The notes beneath the pieces are model-generated. The model saw nothing but the letters and a program-made list of their open reading frames with translations. It ran no database searches and was not told the DNA's origin. Shown piece by piece: positions 18,021-31,011 of a stretch of DNA of 64,000 bases. Numbering within the stretch: the first letter of the stretch is position 1; each line of letters begins with the position of its first letter. Source of the DNA: Polaromonas eurypsychrophila (lineage in GTDB: Bacteria; Pseudomonadota; Gammaproteobacteria; Burkholderiales; Burkholderiaceae_C); assembly GCF_014641715.1 (NCBI RefSeq), contig NZ_BMIG01000012.1, positions 1 to 64,000 of the forward strand, written 5' to 3'. The translations under genes and the position numbers were made by a program.

Positions 18021-18959
18021 TCATACAAACACTTCCTCGTAACTGACGGTTGCGGTGCCAAACTTGCCGACCACGATGCCGCCGGCGCGGTTGGCCACCG
18101 GCACCGCTTCGCGCAGGCTCAACCCGGCAGCCAGCATGGCGGCCAGCGTACCGATCACGGTGTCGCCGGCGCCGGTCACGTCAAACACCTCGCGCGCTAG
18201 CGCCGGCACATGGAGCTGGCCCTGGGCGTCGAACAGCGTCATGCCTTCCTCGCTGCGGGTCAGCAGTACCGCTTGCAGCTGCAAATCCTCACGCAGCTTC
18301 TGCGCACGCGATTGCAGATCCGCCTCGTTCTGCCAGGGGCCGATCACCTGTTCGAGTTCGGCGCGATTCGGCGTGATGGCCGTGGCATTCTGATAACGCG
18401 AATAGTCCGATCCCTTGGGGTCGACCAGCACCACCTTGCCGGCAGCGCGCGCCTGGTCAATCATCAGTGCAATGTGCGCCAGACCCCCCTTGCCGTAGTC
18501 GGAGAACAGCACCGTGTCATGTTGCGGCAGCAGTTTGTCGAAGGCAGCCGACTGTGAGGCCAGCACTTCGTTTTCAGGGGTGTTTTCAAAATCCAGCCGC
18601 AGCAACTGCTGCTGGCGACCGATCACGCGCAGCTTGACCGTGGTCTTGAGTTGCGGGTCGCGCCCGAAGCAGGGCGTGATGCCGGAGGCGGCCACCAGCG
18701 CTTCGAGTTGATGGCTGGCTTCATCGTCACCGACCACGCTCAGCAGCGAGGCGCATGCGCCGATCGTGACGATGTTGTAGGCCACATTGGCCGCCCCGCC
18801 CATGCGTTCTTCCTGGCGCGTGACCCGCACCACCGGGACCGGCGCCTCTGGCGAGATGCGGTCTACCGCGCCATACCAGTAACGGTCCAGCATGGCGTCA
18901 CCGACCACCAGCACACGGGCCTTGGCAAGTTGTTCACGGAATAGTTTTGAAGCGGTCAT
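18021..18959 (-). CDS. rfaE1: D-glycero-beta-D-manno-heptose-7-phosphate kinase
   Basis: A PfkB/ribokinase-family sugar kinase that adds the 1-phosphate in ADP-heptose synthesis. At 312 residues it is the kinase half only; the nucleotidyltransferase domain present in fused HldE is absent and must be encoded elsewhere. Visible signatures: [15 protein letters not shown] at the N-terminus, GGAANVAYN, and the catalytic [15 protein letters not shown] anion-hole/Asp motif near the C-terminus. It lies between lapB and hldD in one direction, so LPS assembly and core-sugar genes are grouped. Confidence 0.93.
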   Translation of the reverse strand: MTASKLFREQLAKARVLVVGDAMLDRYWYGAVDRISPEAPVPVVRVTRQEERMGGAANVAYNIVTIGACASLLSVVGDDEASHQLEALVAASGITPCFGRDPQLKTTVKLRVIGRQQQLLRLDFENTPENEVLASQSAAFDKLLPQHDTVLFSDYGKGGLAHIALMIDQARAAGKVVLVDPKGSDYSRYQNATAITPNRAELEQVIGPWQNEADLQSRAQKLREDLQLQAVLLTRSEEGMTLFDAQGQLHVPALAREVFDVTGAGDTVIGTLAAMLAAGLSLREAVPVANRAGGIVVGKFGTATVSYEEVFV

Positions 18960-18987
18960 GCGTAGCTATCTTCCAACGAGGAACAGC

Positions 18988-19064
18988 GTGGAACCGGCTT
19001 TGCCGGGCCACAGCTGTTGCCCCTGCAAGGGGGAGGAGGCGAAGCCTCCACGGGGTGTGCCTAG
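18988..19064. repeat. GC-rich dispersed repeat, family 2
   Basis: About 77 bp between lapB and the heptose kinase gene: GGAACCGGCTTTGCCGGG, TTGCCCCTGCAAGGGGGAGG, AGGCGAAGCCTCC, GGGG. It contains three short palindromes and is the best-preserved copy in the window. Confidence 0.6.
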
Positions 19065-19069
19065 CTTGT

Positions 19070-20215
19070 TCATAACTCTTCGATCCGGCGGGCCGGATAG
19101 CTGTCCCAGGCCTGGCAACCGGGGCAGTGCCAGAAATGCTGGGTGGCTTCGAAACCGCAGGCCGCGCAGCGGTAACGCAGCAAGGGTTTGGTGGCCTTGT
19201 CGAGTGCGCGCTGCACCAGGCTGTGTTGATGCGCGTCGCCAAGCCTTTCGCCGGCAATCCATTTGGCCGCCACCACCAGCGAGGCTTCACGTTCCAGATG
19301 CCGGACATACCGGTCGCGCGGCTCCGCCGAGCCTGTATCGAGCTTGATGATGGCTTCGATGAGGTCAATCGACGGCGCGGCGGCGTAACTGGCCTGCAGC
19401 AAGTCCAGCGCCTGCTGCTGCTGGCCGCATTGTTGTGCGATGTTGCCAAGCAACCCGGCTGCCAGTGGCAGCGACTGAGGCGCGTTTTTCTCAAGCTTGA
19501 GAAGGGTGGTGAATGCGTCGGCGTGCCGGCCAAGCTGGCTTTGTAATTTAGCCAGGTCGAGCAGCGGCCGCGGCGAAGCCGGGGCCAGGCTAACCGCTTG
19601 TTGCAAGGTCTCCAACGACTGCGCCGTGTCACCAGACGCGGACGCCGCATGGGCCTGCTCACAAAGGTAGTGCGCCTGGCGGCCGCTGAAGCTGCCGTGG
19701 TTCGCACTGTCGAGCTTGCCGGCGATTTCCGTGGCATGGGCCCAGTCGCGTGAACGCTCGTAAATCGACAACAGCGCCAGCCGCGCTTCTTCCTCGTAAC
19801 TGGTGCCCTCTAGCTTTCGCAGCGCGACCTCGGCGCGGTCCAGCAGGCCGGCCTTGAGGAAGTCGAGCGCCAGCGCGTGTTGCGCGCGGTCGCGCTCGGG
19901 CTGGGTCAGGTCGCCGCGCGACATCAGGTGTTCATGCACGCGCACCGCGCGTTCGTATTCACCGCGGCGGCGAAACAGGTTACCGAGCGCGAAGTGCAGC
20001 TCCGAGGTGTCGGGGTCGTTTTGCACCGCCTCGATGAAGGCGTCGATGGCCTGGTCTTGCTGCTCGTTGAGCAGGAAATTCAGGCCCCGGAAATAGGCCT
20101 TGGGCGCCTGCCGGTTTTCAATGCGCATTTGCCTCAGGTCAAGGCGGGAGGCCAGCCAGCCCAGGGTGAAGGCGATGGGAAAGCCGAGCAGGACCCAGGT
20201 GAAGTCAAAGTCCAT
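19070..20215 (-). CDS. lapB: LPS assembly protein LapB (YciM)
   Basis: LapB is an inner-membrane-anchored TPR protein that helps control LpxC turnover and co-ordinates LPS synthesis. It has an N-terminal membrane anchor (VLLGFPIAFTLGWLASRL), a series of TPR repeats (about residues 40-330) and a C-terminal rubredoxin-like zinc site CAACGFE...CPGCQAW with the expected C..C/C..C spacing. 381 residues, the family norm. Its start codon overlaps the end of lapA by 11 bp, so the two are coupled. Confidence 0.93.
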   Translation of the reverse strand: MDFDFTWVLLGFPIAFTLGWLASRLDLRQMRIENRQAPKAYFRGLNFLLNEQQDQAIDAFIEAVQNDPDTSELHFALGNLFRRRGEYERAVRVHEHLMSRGDLTQPERDRAQHALALDFLKAGLLDRAEVALRKLEGTSYEEEARLALLSIYERSRDWAHATEIAGKLDSANHGSFSGRQAHYLCEQAHAASASGDTAQSLETLQQAVSLAPASPRPLLDLAKLQSQLGRHADAFTTLLKLEKNAPQSLPLAAGLLGNIAQQCGQQQQALDLLQASYAAAPSIDLIEAIIKLDTGSAEPRDRYVRHLEREASLVVAAKWIAGERLGDAHQHSLVQRALDKATKPLLRYRCAACGFEATQHFWHCPGCQAWDSYPARRIEEL

Positions 20216-20477
20216 GGTGCATGGTGGAAGGGTTCTCGCTGTGCTGGCTTTGCTGGCTGAGACGGGTGTTCCGGCGTTTTTTCCACCACCGCGGCATCAT
20301 CATCAGGATGCCGGCGGCCAGGCCGAACGCAAAAGTCACCAGTACCACCAGCACCAGCGGCGCCTGCCACTGCGTTCCGAAAAAGAAATTCACGGAAACG
20401 ACTTGCTGGTTGTTCAGCGCGAACGCAAAAAGCGTAAAAAAAATGGCTGCCTTGAGCAGCCACATCAGGTATTTCAC
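20205..20477 (-). CDS. lapA: LapA-family membrane protein (DUF1049)
   Basis: A 90-residue inner-membrane protein with two hydrophobic segments (about residues 5-20 and 38-58) and the conserved NNQQVVSVNFFFG stretch between them, typical of LapA. GTG 20477 was chosen because AGGGGAC sits 5-10 bases upstream and the residues before it do not fit the family. LapA acts with LapB in LPS assembly. Between ihfB and lapB, as in many proteobacteria. Confidence 0.88.
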   Translation of the reverse strand: MKYLMWLLKAAIFFTLFAFALNNQQVVSVNFFFGTQWQAPLVLVVLVTFAFGLAAGILMMMPRWWKKRRNTRLSQQSQHSENPSTMHHGL

Positions 20478-20529
20478 TTGGCGTCCCCTTGTGGTCTGGC
20501 GATTGTAGCCAGCCGCGACGGGACCAAGT

Positions 20530-20841
20530 CTATTTGGGCTGGGAAACCAGCATTTCTTCGGTGCGGGTGTCCACCGCTTCACGCAAGGCCTTGCCTGGCT
20601 TGAAATGGGGCACGCGTTTTTCCGGAATCGCCACACTTTCGCCGGATCGCGGATTGCGCCCCATGCGCGGCGGACGCCGGTTGATGGAAAAGCTGCCAAA
20701 GCCCCGGATCTCGATCCGGTGCCCACGCACCAGCGCGTCGCTCATGGCGTCAAGAATCGTCTTGACGGCATATTCGGCGTCGCGGTGTGTCAGCTGGCTG
20801 AATCGGGCCGCCAGTTCTTCGACAAGATCGCTTCGGGTCAT
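20530..20841 (-). CDS. ihfB: Integration host factor beta subunit
   Basis: A nucleoid protein that binds and sharply bends DNA as a heterodimer with IHF-alpha. Starting at ATG 20841 ([14 protein letters not shown]) it has 103 residues. Family signatures: [22 protein letters not shown], where the Pro at the tip intercalates into DNA, and [12 protein letters not shown]. It follows rpsA in the same direction, a conserved gene pair. The downstream integrases of the tandem elements may need IHF, as tyrosine recombinases often do (inference). Confidence 0.95.
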   Translation of the reverse strand: MTRSDLVEELAARFSQLTHRDAEYAVKTILDAMSDALVRGHRIEIRGFGSFSINRRPPRMGRNPRSGESVAIPEKRVPHFKPGKALREAVDTRTEEMLVSQPK

Positions 20842-20908
20842 GGGAATGTGGGGACAGCGAAATGGCGTGCCGTTCCGGAGAGCGGGCACGCCATTCGCAG
20901 AGATCCGT

Positions 20909-22594
20909 TTACTTCTCGGTGTTGTCCAGCTTGGCGCGCAGCAGGGCGCCCAGGCTGGTCAGGCCAGCGCTCTCGCGCGATGACTGCTGGCTCAGGGTCG
21001 CCATGGCTTCCTGCTGGTCGGCGTTGTCCTTGGCCTTGACCGACAGCTGGATGTTGCGGGTCTTGCGATCCACGTTCACCACGACTGCGGACACTTCGTC
21101 GCCTTCTTTCAGCACGTTGCGCGCGTCTTCGACGCGGTCACGGCTGATTTCGCTGGCGCGCAGGTAACCGATGATGTCTTCGCCCAGATCGATCTCGGCG
21201 CCTTTGGCATCCACGGTCTTGACCTTGCCGGTCACGATCGCACCTTTGTCGTTGATCGACACGAAGGTGGTAAACGGATCGGAGTCGAGCTGCTTGATGC
21301 CCAGGGAGATACGCTCGCGGTCCACGTCCACAGCCAGCACGATGGCTTCGACTTCCTGGCCCTTTTTGTAGTTGCGCACGGCAGCTTCGCCAGGCTCATT
21401 CCACGAGAGGTCAGACAGGTGCACCAGGCCGTCGATGCCGGCAGCCAAGCCCACAAAGACGCCGAAGTCGGTGATCGACTTGATCGGGCCCTTGACGCGG
21501 TCGCCGCGCTTGGTGTCCTGTGCAAATTCCTGCCACGGGTTGGCCTTGCACTGCTTCATGCCCAGGCTGATGCGGCGTTTGTCTTCGTCGATCTCGAGGA
21601 CCATGACTTCGACTTCGTCGCCCAGGGTCACGAGCTTGCTCGGAGCCACGTTCTTGTTGGTCCAGTCCATTTCGGACACGTGGACCAAACCTTCGATACC
21701 TGGCTCGAGTTCGACAAATGCGCCGTAGTCGGCGATGTTGGTGATCTTGCCGAACAGGCGAGTGCTTTGCGGGTAGCGGCGGTTCACGCCCATCCACGGA
21801 TCGTCGCCCATCTGTTTCAGACCCAGCGAGACGCGGTTTTTCTCGGTATCGAACTTCAGGATCTTGGCGACGATTTCCTGGCCAGCCGTCACCACTTCGC
21901 TCGGGTGACGCACGCGGCGCCATGCCATGTCGGTGATGTGCAGCAGGCCGTCAATGCCGCCCAGGTCCACAAAGGCACCGTATTCGGTGATGTTCTTGAC
22001 CACGCCCTTGACGGAAGAACCTTCCTTGAGGGTTTCCATCAGCTTGGCGCGTTCTTCACCCATGGACGCCTCGACAACCGCACGGCGTGACAGCACGACG
22101 TTGTTGCGCTTGCGGTCCAGCTTGATGACCTTGAATTCCATGGTCTTGTTCTCGTACGGAGACAAGTCCTTGATGGGGCGGGTGTCGATCAGCGAGCCGG
22201 GCAGGAAGGCGCGGATGCCGTTGACCAGGACGGTCAGGCCGCCCTTGACCTTGCCGCTGGTCTGGCCGGTCACAAACTCGCCGGATTCCAGGGCTTTTTC
22301 CAGGCTCATCCACGAAGCCAGGCGCTTGGCCTTGTCGCGGGACAGCAAGGTGTCGCCATAACCGTTTTCGACGGAATCGATGGCCACGGAGACAAAGTCG
22401 CCGACCTGGACTTCGAGTTCGCCCTGGTCGTTCTTGAATTCTTCGAGCGGGACATAAGCCTCGGATTTGAGTCCGGCGTTGACGACAACGTGGTTGTGGT
22501 CGATACGGACAACTTCAGCGGTGATGACTTCACCGGTACGCATTTCAGAGCGTTTCAGCGATTCTTCAAAGAGGGCGGCAAAAGATTCTGACAT
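20909..22594 (-). CDS. rpsA: 30S ribosomal protein S1
   Basis: S1 binds mRNA on the small ribosomal subunit and is needed for translation initiation on most messages, and for tmRNA action. 561 residues with six S1-type OB folds; typical repeat hallmarks are [37 protein letters not shown] and [20 protein letters not shown]. Start [13 protein letters not shown] is the usual S1 N-terminus. Between cmk and ihfB, as in most proteobacteria; the 148-bp gap upstream suggests its own promoter. Confidence 0.96.
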   Translation of the reverse strand: MSESFAALFEESLKRSEMRTGEVITAEVVRIDHNHVVVNAGLKSEAYVPLEEFKNDQGELEVQVGDFVSVAIDSVENGYGDTLLSRDKAKRLASWMSLEKALESGEFVTGQTSGKVKGGLTVLVNGIRAFLPGSLIDTRPIKDLSPYENKTMEFKVIKLDRKRNNVVLSRRAVVEASMGEERAKLMETLKEGSSVKGVVKNITEYGAFVDLGGIDGLLHITDMAWRRVRHPSEVVTAGQEIVAKILKFDTEKNRVSLGLKQMGDDPWMGVNRRYPQSTRLFGKITNIADYGAFVELEPGIEGLVHVSEMDWTNKNVAPSKLVTLGDEVEVMVLEIDEDKRRISLGMKQCKANPWQEFAQDTKRGDRVKGPIKSITDFGVFVGLAAGIDGLVHLSDLSWNEPGEAAVRNYKKGQEVEAIVLAVDVDRERISLGIKQLDSDPFTTFVSINDKGAIVTGKVKTVDAKGAEIDLGEDIIGYLRASEISRDRVEDARNVLKEGDEVSAVVVNVDRKTRNIQLSVKAKDNADQQEAMATLSQQSSRESAGLTSLGALLRAKLDNTEK

Positions 22595-22742
22595 TGAGTT
22601 TCCTAGTCCACAGCACAGGATTCCGACAGCACAATTGCTATCGTTTTTAGAGCTGACTGCGGCGGTTTGGTGCGGGTGACCGCGGTTAAGTTAATGATCC
22701 TGCTGACCGAAGCACTGGCGTGCCTACAAAAATGTACGGGGG

Positions 22743-24731
22743 TCAGAAGGGCCGGGTGCCTTGCCACAATTTCAATACCTGGGCCACCGATTCTTCAATC
22801 GACAGCTCGGAGTTGTCCAGTAGCGCAGCGTCATCAGCGGGTTTCAAAGGAGCTGCTTGCCGAGACATGTCGCGGGCGTCGCGTGCCTCCAAATCCTGCT
22901 GAATCCCGCCGAGTGTAGCCGAAATTCCCTTTGAAATCAACTGCTTATAGCGTCGTTCGGCGCGCTGCCGGGCGCTTGCCGTCAGGAAGATTTTCAGCGC
23001 GGCATCCGGGAAGATCACCGTGCCCATGTCGCGGCCGTCGGCGACCAGCCCCGGCAACTGCCGGAAGCCGTGTTGCAGGTCGACAAGCGCCAGCCGTACG
23101 CTGGGCAGGGCCGACACGCGCGAGGCATTCATGCCGGCTTCTTCGGTGCGTATGGTTTCCGTCACGTCCTGATTGCCCAGGAAAACCTTGCCATCCGCGA
23201 AACGCACCGGAAGCTGGCGCGCCAGCGCAGCAATCGCTGGTTCCTGCGCCGGGCCGATGGCCAGTCCGGCCTGCGTGGCAGCGAGCGCCGTAATGCGGTA
23301 CATCGCACCGGAATCGAGGAAGTGGTAACCCAGTTTTTGGGCCACCACGGCAGCGACTGTGCCTTTGCCGGAAGCCGTCGGGCCGTCAATGCAGATCACG
23401 GGAACCAGCTCGGGCTCGGTGCGTGTCACCGAAAACAGGGTTTCGAAGTAATCGGGAAAGGTTTTACCAACACAGCGGGGATCAAGAATGCGCACGGGCA
23501 GGCGCGCCGGGTTGAAGGCCGCCAGTGAAAAACACATGGCCACGCGGTGATCGTCGTAAGTGTGAATGGGCGCGGTCTGCCACAGGACCGGTGGCGTGAC
23601 CTTCAGAAAATCTTGACCTTCTTCAACACTGGCGCCAAGCTTGCGCAGCTCGCAGGCCATGGCGGCGATGCGGTCGGTTTCCTTGACCCGCCAGCTTGCG
23701 ATGTTGCGCAGCGTGCTGGTGCCGTCGGCGTACAGGGCCATCACGGCCAAGGTCATGGCCGCATCGGGGATGTGGTTGCAGTCCAGGGCTATGGCCTTGA
23801 GCGGCCAGGCGCCGCGTCGGATGCGCAGGCTGTTGGCGCTGGCATCAATCCGGGCACCCATCTGTCGGGCCGCTTCGATGAAATGGATGTCGCCCTGGAT
23901 GGACGCTTCGCCCAGACCTTCAATTTCAATGCCTTTTTGGCCTTCAGCCCATGCCCCTATTGCGCCAAGCGCTATGAAATAGCTGGCAGATGAAGCGTCG
24001 CCCTCGACGTGGATGTCACCCGGCGAGCGGTAGCGGCTGCCGGCCGGTATGGTGAAACGCTGCCAGCCCTCGCGCTGGACAGCGATGCCGAAGCGATCCA
24101 GCAGGTTGAGCGTGATCTCGACATAGGGCCGTGAGATCAGCTCGCCGACGACTTCGATGCTGATTTCACGGCTTGCCACCAGGGGCAGCGCAAGCAGCAG
24201 GGACGTCAGGAACTGGCTGGAGACATCGCCGCGCACGCGGATCGGGGCATCCAGCACCAGCTGGCCGGTGCGGATGTGCAGCGGCGGAAAGCCGTCTTCA
24301 CCCAGGTAGTCAATGGCGCAGCCGAGTCCGCGCAGGGCGTCGACCAGGTCGCCGATGGGCCGCTCATGCATGCGCGGCACGCCCGAGAGTTCAAAATCGC
24401 CGCCCAACAGCGCCAGCGCCGCAGTCAGGGGGCGCATCGCCGTGCCGGCGTTGCCCAGGTAGAGTTTTGCCTGCTGCTGCACCGCCCGGCCACCCAGGCC
24501 GGTGATCACGGCGGTACTGCCGCTTGCATCGACGCCGCAGCCCAGTTGCCTGAGCGCGGCCAGCATTACGGCGGTGTCGTCGGAAGCCAGTAGGTCGTGC
24601 ACCGTTGTGCGGCCTTCGCTGAGCGCCGCGAGCAGCAACACCCGGTTGGAAATGCTTTTGGAGCCGGGAAGGTGGACGGTGCCCCCGGCACCCGTCAATG
24701 CTGGAATGTCCAGGAAGGCGGTGTCGAACAT
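22743..24731 (-). CDS. aroA: Fused EPSP synthase / cytidylate kinase
   Basis: One 662-residue polypeptide joins AroA (about residues 1-435, shikimate pathway, transfers enolpyruvyl from PEP to shikimate-3-phosphate) and Cmk (about 445-662, phosphorylates CMP). AroA signatures: [15 protein letters not shown] at the N-terminus, [31 protein letters not shown]. The Cmk P-loop is [17 protein letters not shown], followed by FLDSGAMYR. The fusion occurs in other Burkholderiales. Residues GAWAEGQKG in the AroA part (about 280) are encoded by a segment resembling dispersed repeat family 1 and look like an in-frame insertion in a loop. Codons are otherwise uniform. Confidence 0.93.
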   Translation of the reverse strand: MFDTAFLDIPALTGAGGTVHLPGSKSISNRVLLLAALSEGRTTVHDLLASDDTAVMLAALRQLGCGVDASGSTAVITGLGGRAVQQQAKLYLGNAGTAMRPLTAALALLGGDFELSGVPRMHERPIGDLVDALRGLGCAIDYLGEDGFPPLHIRTGQLVLDAPIRVRGDVSSQFLTSLLLALPLVASREISIEVVGELISRPYVEITLNLLDRFGIAVQREGWQRFTIPAGSRYRSPGDIHVEGDASSASYFIALGAIGAWAEGQKGIEIEGLGEASIQGDIHFIEAARQMGARIDASANSLRIRRGAWPLKAIALDCNHIPDAAMTLAVMALYADGTSTLRNIASWRVKETDRIAAMACELRKLGASVEEGQDFLKVTPPVLWQTAPIHTYDDHRVAMCFSLAAFNPARLPVRILDPRCVGKTFPDYFETLFSVTRTEPELVPVICIDGPTASGKGTVAAVVAQKLGYHFLDSGAMYRITALAATQAGLAIGPAQEPAIAALARQLPVRFADGKVFLGNQDVTETIRTEEAGMNASRVSALPSVRLALVDLQHGFRQLPGLVADGRDMGTVIFPDAALKIFLTASARQRAERRYKQLISKGISATLGGIQQDLEARDARDMSRQAAPLKPADDAALLDNSELSIEESVAQVLKLWQGTRPF
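23931..23980 (-). repeat. Diverged family-1 repeat inside aroA coding sequence
   Basis: In the coding direction the segment reads ATTTCATAGCGCTTGG ... ATGGGCTGAAGGCCAAAAAG, which lines up along its length with the inverted copy at 16215-16271 (ATTTGATAGCTACTG ... ATGGGCTGAAGGCCGAAAAA). It coincides with about five extra AroA residues relative to the E. coli protein as I recall it. Confidence 0.45.
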
Positions 24732-24740
24732 GGGGGAGGC

Positions 24741-25619
24741 CTATTTGAGCGATTTCGGCGAACTGATGCGCCAGTTGGCGCGTGTTTGGCTGGCTTTTTC
24801 GATCCGGTCTTCCAGCGTATCCCCGTCGGCGGTTGCAATCAGTTTTTCCAGATCTTGCAGGGTGTTCTGGAAAATTTTGGATTGCTCCAGCAACTCTTCC
24901 TTGTTGGCGATCAGGATGTCGCGCCACATCTTGGGATCGCTGGCGGCGATACGCGTGAAATCGCGGAAACCCGGCCCGGCCAGCGACAGGTAGTCCTTGC
25001 CCTGGGCCTGGCCCGAAATGCTGTTGATCAGCGCAAAGGCAATCAGGTGCGGCAGGTGGCTGACGGCGGCATAGGCCGCATCGTGCGACTGGGGCGACAT
25101 CTTCAGCACGTTGCAGCCCAGGGCTGTCCAGACATTGACCGCTTTTTCGAGCTGGACGGTGAAGGTGCGCTCGATCGGTGTCAGGATGACCTGTTTGCCG
25201 AAGTAAAGGTCAGCATCGGCATGCTCCACGCCAGAGACTTCCTTGCCGGTGATCGGGTGCGCCGGCACAAAGCAGCCCAGGTGGTCGCGCAGAACGCGGC
25301 GCGCGGCGTCCACCACGTCGCGCTTGGTGGAGCCGACGTCCATGATCAGCGTATTGGGGCCGACCAGATGCCGAATGGCCTTGAACGAGGCTTCGGTGGC
25401 TGAGACCGGCACCGCCAGCAGCACGATGTCGGCGCCGGACACCGCCAACAAGGCAGAGGGAGCTTCCACGTCAATCACACCCATCTGGCGTGCGCGCTCG
25501 GTGGTGGACGGCGACTTGCTGTAGCCGACGACACGCTTGACCAGGCCGGCGCGTTTGAGCGCCAACGCGAACGAGCCGCCCATCAGGCCGCAGCCTATAA
25601 GTCCGAGTTGTTCAAACAT
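24741..25619 (-). CDS. tyrA: Prephenate dehydrogenase
   Basis: Converts prephenate to 4-hydroxyphenylpyruvate in tyrosine synthesis (or arogenate to tyrosine). 292 residues, monofunctional type without a chorismate mutase or ACT domain. The N-terminal GLIGCGLMGGSFALAL is the NAD(P)-binding Gly motif. The catalytic region FVPAHPITGKEVSGVEHAD carries the conserved HP.TG motif, followed by AVSHLPHLIAFAL. Located 9 bp ahead of the AroA-CMK gene and after pheA, forming an aromatic amino-acid operon. Confidence 0.94.
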   Translation of the reverse strand: MFEQLGLIGCGLMGGSFALALKRAGLVKRVVGYSKSPSTTERARQMGVIDVEAPSALLAVSGADIVLLAVPVSATEASFKAIRHLVGPNTLIMDVGSTKRDVVDAARRVLRDHLGCFVPAHPITGKEVSGVEHADADLYFGKQVILTPIERTFTVQLEKAVNVWTALGCNVLKMSPQSHDAAYAAVSHLPHLIAFALINSISGQAQGKDYLSLAGPGFRDFTRIAASDPKMWRDILIANKEELLEQSKIFQNTLQDLEKLIATADGDTLEDRIEKASQTRANWRISSPKSLK

Positions 25620-25658
25620 GCGACGACGCCGGGTTTGCTTGCAGTTGCTTCATGGGGC

Positions 25659-26741
25659 TCAGTCGCTTGCAGGATAAGTGCCAAGCACCTTGTAAAAGGC
25701 GCAAAGCTGCTGCAGGTCTTTCAGGGCTGCGGCCACGTGCGGCTGCGAGGGGTGGCCCTGAAGGTCAATATAGAAAAAATACTCCCACTGGCCCGAGCGG
25801 GCAGGGCGGGACTCGAAACGCGTCATTGACACGCCGTGGGTTTTCAGTGGTACCAGGATATCGTGCACGGCGCCGGGCCGGTTCGGCACCGAGACGATCA
25901 GGCTGATGCAGTCCTTGCCAGAGGCTTCGGGCGCGCCGAGCACCTGCGGCAGGCAGATCACGGCAAAGCGGGTGCGGTTGAAAGCGTCGTCCTGTATGGC
26001 GTGAGCGCCAAGGTGCAGGCCGAACTCAGCGCCGGCGCGTTCGCTCGCAATGGCCGCCCACGCCGGGTTGCCAGCGGCCAGACGCGCGCCCTCCGCATTG
26101 CTGGACACCGCGCGCCGCTCGGCGTTTGGCAAATGCGTGGCCAGCCAGCCCTGGCACTGCGCCAATGCCTGGGCATGGGCCAACACCACGTCAACGCCCT
26201 CAAGCGTGGGCGACAGGCGCAGCAGGTTGTGGCGCACCAGCAGACTGATTTCGCCGATGACATGCACGGGGGAGTTGAGAAACAGGTCCAGTGTGCGCGT
26301 GACCACGCCTTCGGTGTTGTTTTCAACCGGCACCACGCCGAATTGGGCCGTGCCTGAGGTCGCGGCGCGAAAGACCTCATCAAAACTGGCGCAAGGCACA
26401 TGCTCGATGCTGGAGCCAAAAAATTGCACCGCGGCCTGCTCGCTGAAGGTTCCGGCCGGTCCCAGGTAGGCCACCCGCTGCGGTGCTTCGAGGGCGCGGC
26501 AGGCCGACATGACCTCGCGCCAGATATGCGCAATGCTGTCACCCTTGAGTGGTCCGGGGCTGGCTGCCTGCAAGCTATGAATCACCTGGGCTTCGCGCTC
26601 CGGACGAAAAACCGGCGAGCCCTCATGCCGTTTGATATCGCCGACCTCATTGGCCAATGTCGCACGTTGGTTCAGTAGCATCAGCAATTGCTGGTCCACG
26701 GAATCGATTTGCTGGCGGAGTTGCAGGAGGGTCTGGGTCAT
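25659..26741 (-). CDS. pheA: Chorismate mutase / prephenate dehydratase (P-protein)
   Basis: A bifunctional 360-residue enzyme of phenylalanine synthesis. The N-terminal AroQ chorismate mutase (about residues 1-85: LRQQIDSVDQQLLMLLNQRA) is followed by the prephenate dehydratase domain (YLGPAGTFSEQAAVQFFG; PVENNTEGVVTRTLD carries the catalytic Thr region) and a C-terminal ACT domain for feedback by phenylalanine (VPNRPGAVHDILVPL; ESRPAR). Upstream of tyrA by 39 bp. Confidence 0.95.
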   Translation of the reverse strand: MTQTLLQLRQQIDSVDQQLLMLLNQRATLANEVGDIKRHEGSPVFRPEREAQVIHSLQAASPGPLKGDSIAHIWREVMSACRALEAPQRVAYLGPAGTFSEQAAVQFFGSSIEHVPCASFDEVFRAATSGTAQFGVVPVENNTEGVVTRTLDLFLNSPVHVIGEISLLVRHNLLRLSPTLEGVDVVLAHAQALAQCQGWLATHLPNAERRAVSSNAEGARLAAGNPAWAAIASERAGAEFGLHLGAHAIQDDAFNRTRFAVICLPQVLGAPEASGKDCISLIVSVPNRPGAVHDILVPLKTHGVSMTRFESRPARSGQWEYFFYIDLQGHPSQPHVAAALKDLQQLCAFYKVLGTYPASD

Positions 26742-26819
26742 GGCGGATCGGTATCGGACGAGGCGTTTGCGCGGAGCCCTGGCGCCGGGAGGGACGGTGC
26801 CAAGGCTGGCGCGCGAGGA

Positions 26820-27388
26820 TCACTTTTTCTGTGGCTGTGGTTTTGCGGCCGGTGCCGCAGGTGCCGAGCCCACAATCTTGCTTGCTGCCACATCAAACTG
26901 TTTGACGCGGGCGAGCACGTCGGGTTGGGTGCTTGCCACGAGTTTTTTCAAGAATACATCCACCAGTTCCGGGGTGGCAGCCTTGTATTTCTTGATGACG
27001 GGCGACTCGAAAAAGGCGGCGAGCTGTTTGAGTTCGTCCAGGCTGAAACGCTCCATGTAGGCGGGTACCAACGCTTCGCTGTTCACCTGCCCGACCTTGC
27101 TGGTGATGATTTTGTTGGCGTCAGCGGAAAATTTGGCAAGTTCTGTATTGAACTCTTCGGTCGCTTTGGCTTGACGCGCTTTCGGCACCGCGCTGTCAAA
27201 GCGGGGTGCCCACCCAGCCACGATGTCCTGGGCGGCGGTGCCGACGAGTTGCCCCACGATGCCGTCCAGATCGGCCTGCTGCAGTGCCACCACTTTGACG
27301 GCCCACTCCAGTTTGGGGTCGGCGGTTTGGGCCTGGCTAGCGGCGGAAAATGTGCAGCCTGCCACCAGCAGGGCTGTCAGTAGTTTTT

Positions 27389-27392
<4 letters not shown>
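26820..27392 (-). CDS. Secreted DUF2059-type protein
   Basis: A 190-residue protein with a signal peptide ([22 protein letters not shown], cleavage likely after AQA). The C-terminal half contains [20 protein letters not shown], the hallmark of the DUF2059 domain, whose function is not known. Helical and probably periplasmic. Its ATG overlaps the gyrA stop (ATGA), so it is translated together with gyrA. In related genomes serC usually lies in this position or just after it; here pheA follows directly. Confidence 0.8.
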
Positions 27393-30037
<2,645 letters not shown>

Positions 30038-30184
30038 GGAGAGGCCTGAATTGGATTTGGCAGTGCGCTCGTGGAGCGAAGCCTGCTGATTTTAAGGCCT
30101 GAGTTTAGGTCAGCCGGGGTGTGGCACGCCCGCAACAGAAAACAAAGAATCTTCATTCTGTGTCGGACGAAGGCGATACCGCGC

Positions 30185-30213
30185 TTGAACGGCGAATGAG
30201 CTATGGCACAATA
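30185..30213 (+). promoter_or_regulatory. Predicted sigma70 promoter of the ompA-like gene
   Basis: TTGAAC at 30185-30190 and ACAATA at 30208-30213, 17 bp apart, about 80 bp upstream of ATG 30294. A strong ribosome-binding site AGAGGAGA lies at about 30282-30289. This is consistent with the high expression usual for OmpA-type proteins. Confidence 0.5.
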
Positions 30214-30293
30214 ACTGTAACGCTTTGAGTGATGGTCACTCACGGCGTGTATTCAATCGCAGCAAGTCTGCGGCTTTTCTCTAGAGGAGAACC

Positions 30294-30944
30294 ATGAAGA
30301 AACTCAACAAAGTGGCAATGTTGTTTGCTTCCGCAGCGCTTGCAACCGCCGCTGGTGCACAAACAATTGACAACTGGAAAAACGGCACGAACGAGCTGGT
30401 CTGGAAAAACGGCACCAACGAACTGTGCTGGCGCAATGGCTTCTGGACACCGGCTACCGCCGCTCCAGGCTGCGACGGCGCTATTGTTCCTGCAGCACCT
30501 GTGGCCGCGCCAGCTCCTGTAGCTGCCGCTCCAGCACCTGCTCCCGCTCCCGCTCCCGCTCCTGCACCTGTTGCTCCTCCTGCAGCTACCAAAGTCACTT
30601 ACGCCGCTGACGCGTTCTTTGACTTCGACAAGTCTGTGCTGAAGCCTGAAGGCAAAGCCAAGCTTGACGACCTGGTCGGCAAAATCAAAGACATCAACCT
30701 TGAAGTCATCATCGCTGTCGGTCACACCGACGCCGTGGGTAGCGACTCCTACAACCAGAAGTTGTCGGTTCGCCGCTCCGAAGCCGTCAAGGCTTACCTG
30801 GTGTCCAAAGGCGTTGAGAAAAACCGCGTTTACACCGAAGGCAAAGGCGAGAAACAGCCAGTTGCTGACAACAAGACCGGCGAAGGCCGCGCGAAAAACC
30901 GTCGCGTTGAAATCGAAGTCGTTGGTACCCGCGCCAACCGTTAA
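30294..30944 (+). CDS. ompA: OmpA-family peptidoglycan-binding protein
   Basis: A 216-residue envelope protein with a signal peptide ([21 protein letters not shown]). The short N-terminal part carries a repeated [18 protein letters not shown] stretch, followed by a long Ala/Pro-rich linker (about residues 65-98) and an OmpA C-terminal domain (about 100-212). That domain holds the [19 protein letters not shown] segment and the peptidoglycan-contacting [19 protein letters not shown] and [13 protein letters not shown] residues. There is no eight-stranded beta-barrel, so it is a periplasmic OmpA-like protein rather than a porin. The gene lies 256 bp from gyrA, divergent, and ends in a strong terminator. 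Confidence 0.9.
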   Translation: MKKLNKVAMLFASAALATAAGAQTIDNWKNGTNELVWKNGTNELCWRNGFWTPATAAPGCDGAIVPAAPVAAPAPVAAAPAPAPAPAPAPAPVAPPAATKVTYAADAFFDFDKSVLKPEGKAKLDDLVGKIKDINLEVIIAVGHTDAVGSDSYNQKLSVRRSEAVKAYLVSKGVEKNRVYTEGKGEKQPVADNKTGEGRAKNRRVEIEVVGTRANR

Positions 30945-30959
30945 TCCTTCACGGATTGC

Positions 30960-30989
30960 AAAAAAACCGCGCTACGGCGCGGTTTTTTT
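30960..30989 (+). terminator. Rho-independent terminator of the ompA-like gene
   Basis: Stem AAACCGCGC / GCGCGGTTT with a short TACG loop and T7 tail; A-run on the other side, so it could also act in reverse. Confidence 0.85.
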
Positions 30990-31011
30990 ATGCCCGCGCG
31001 ATAATCAAGCC

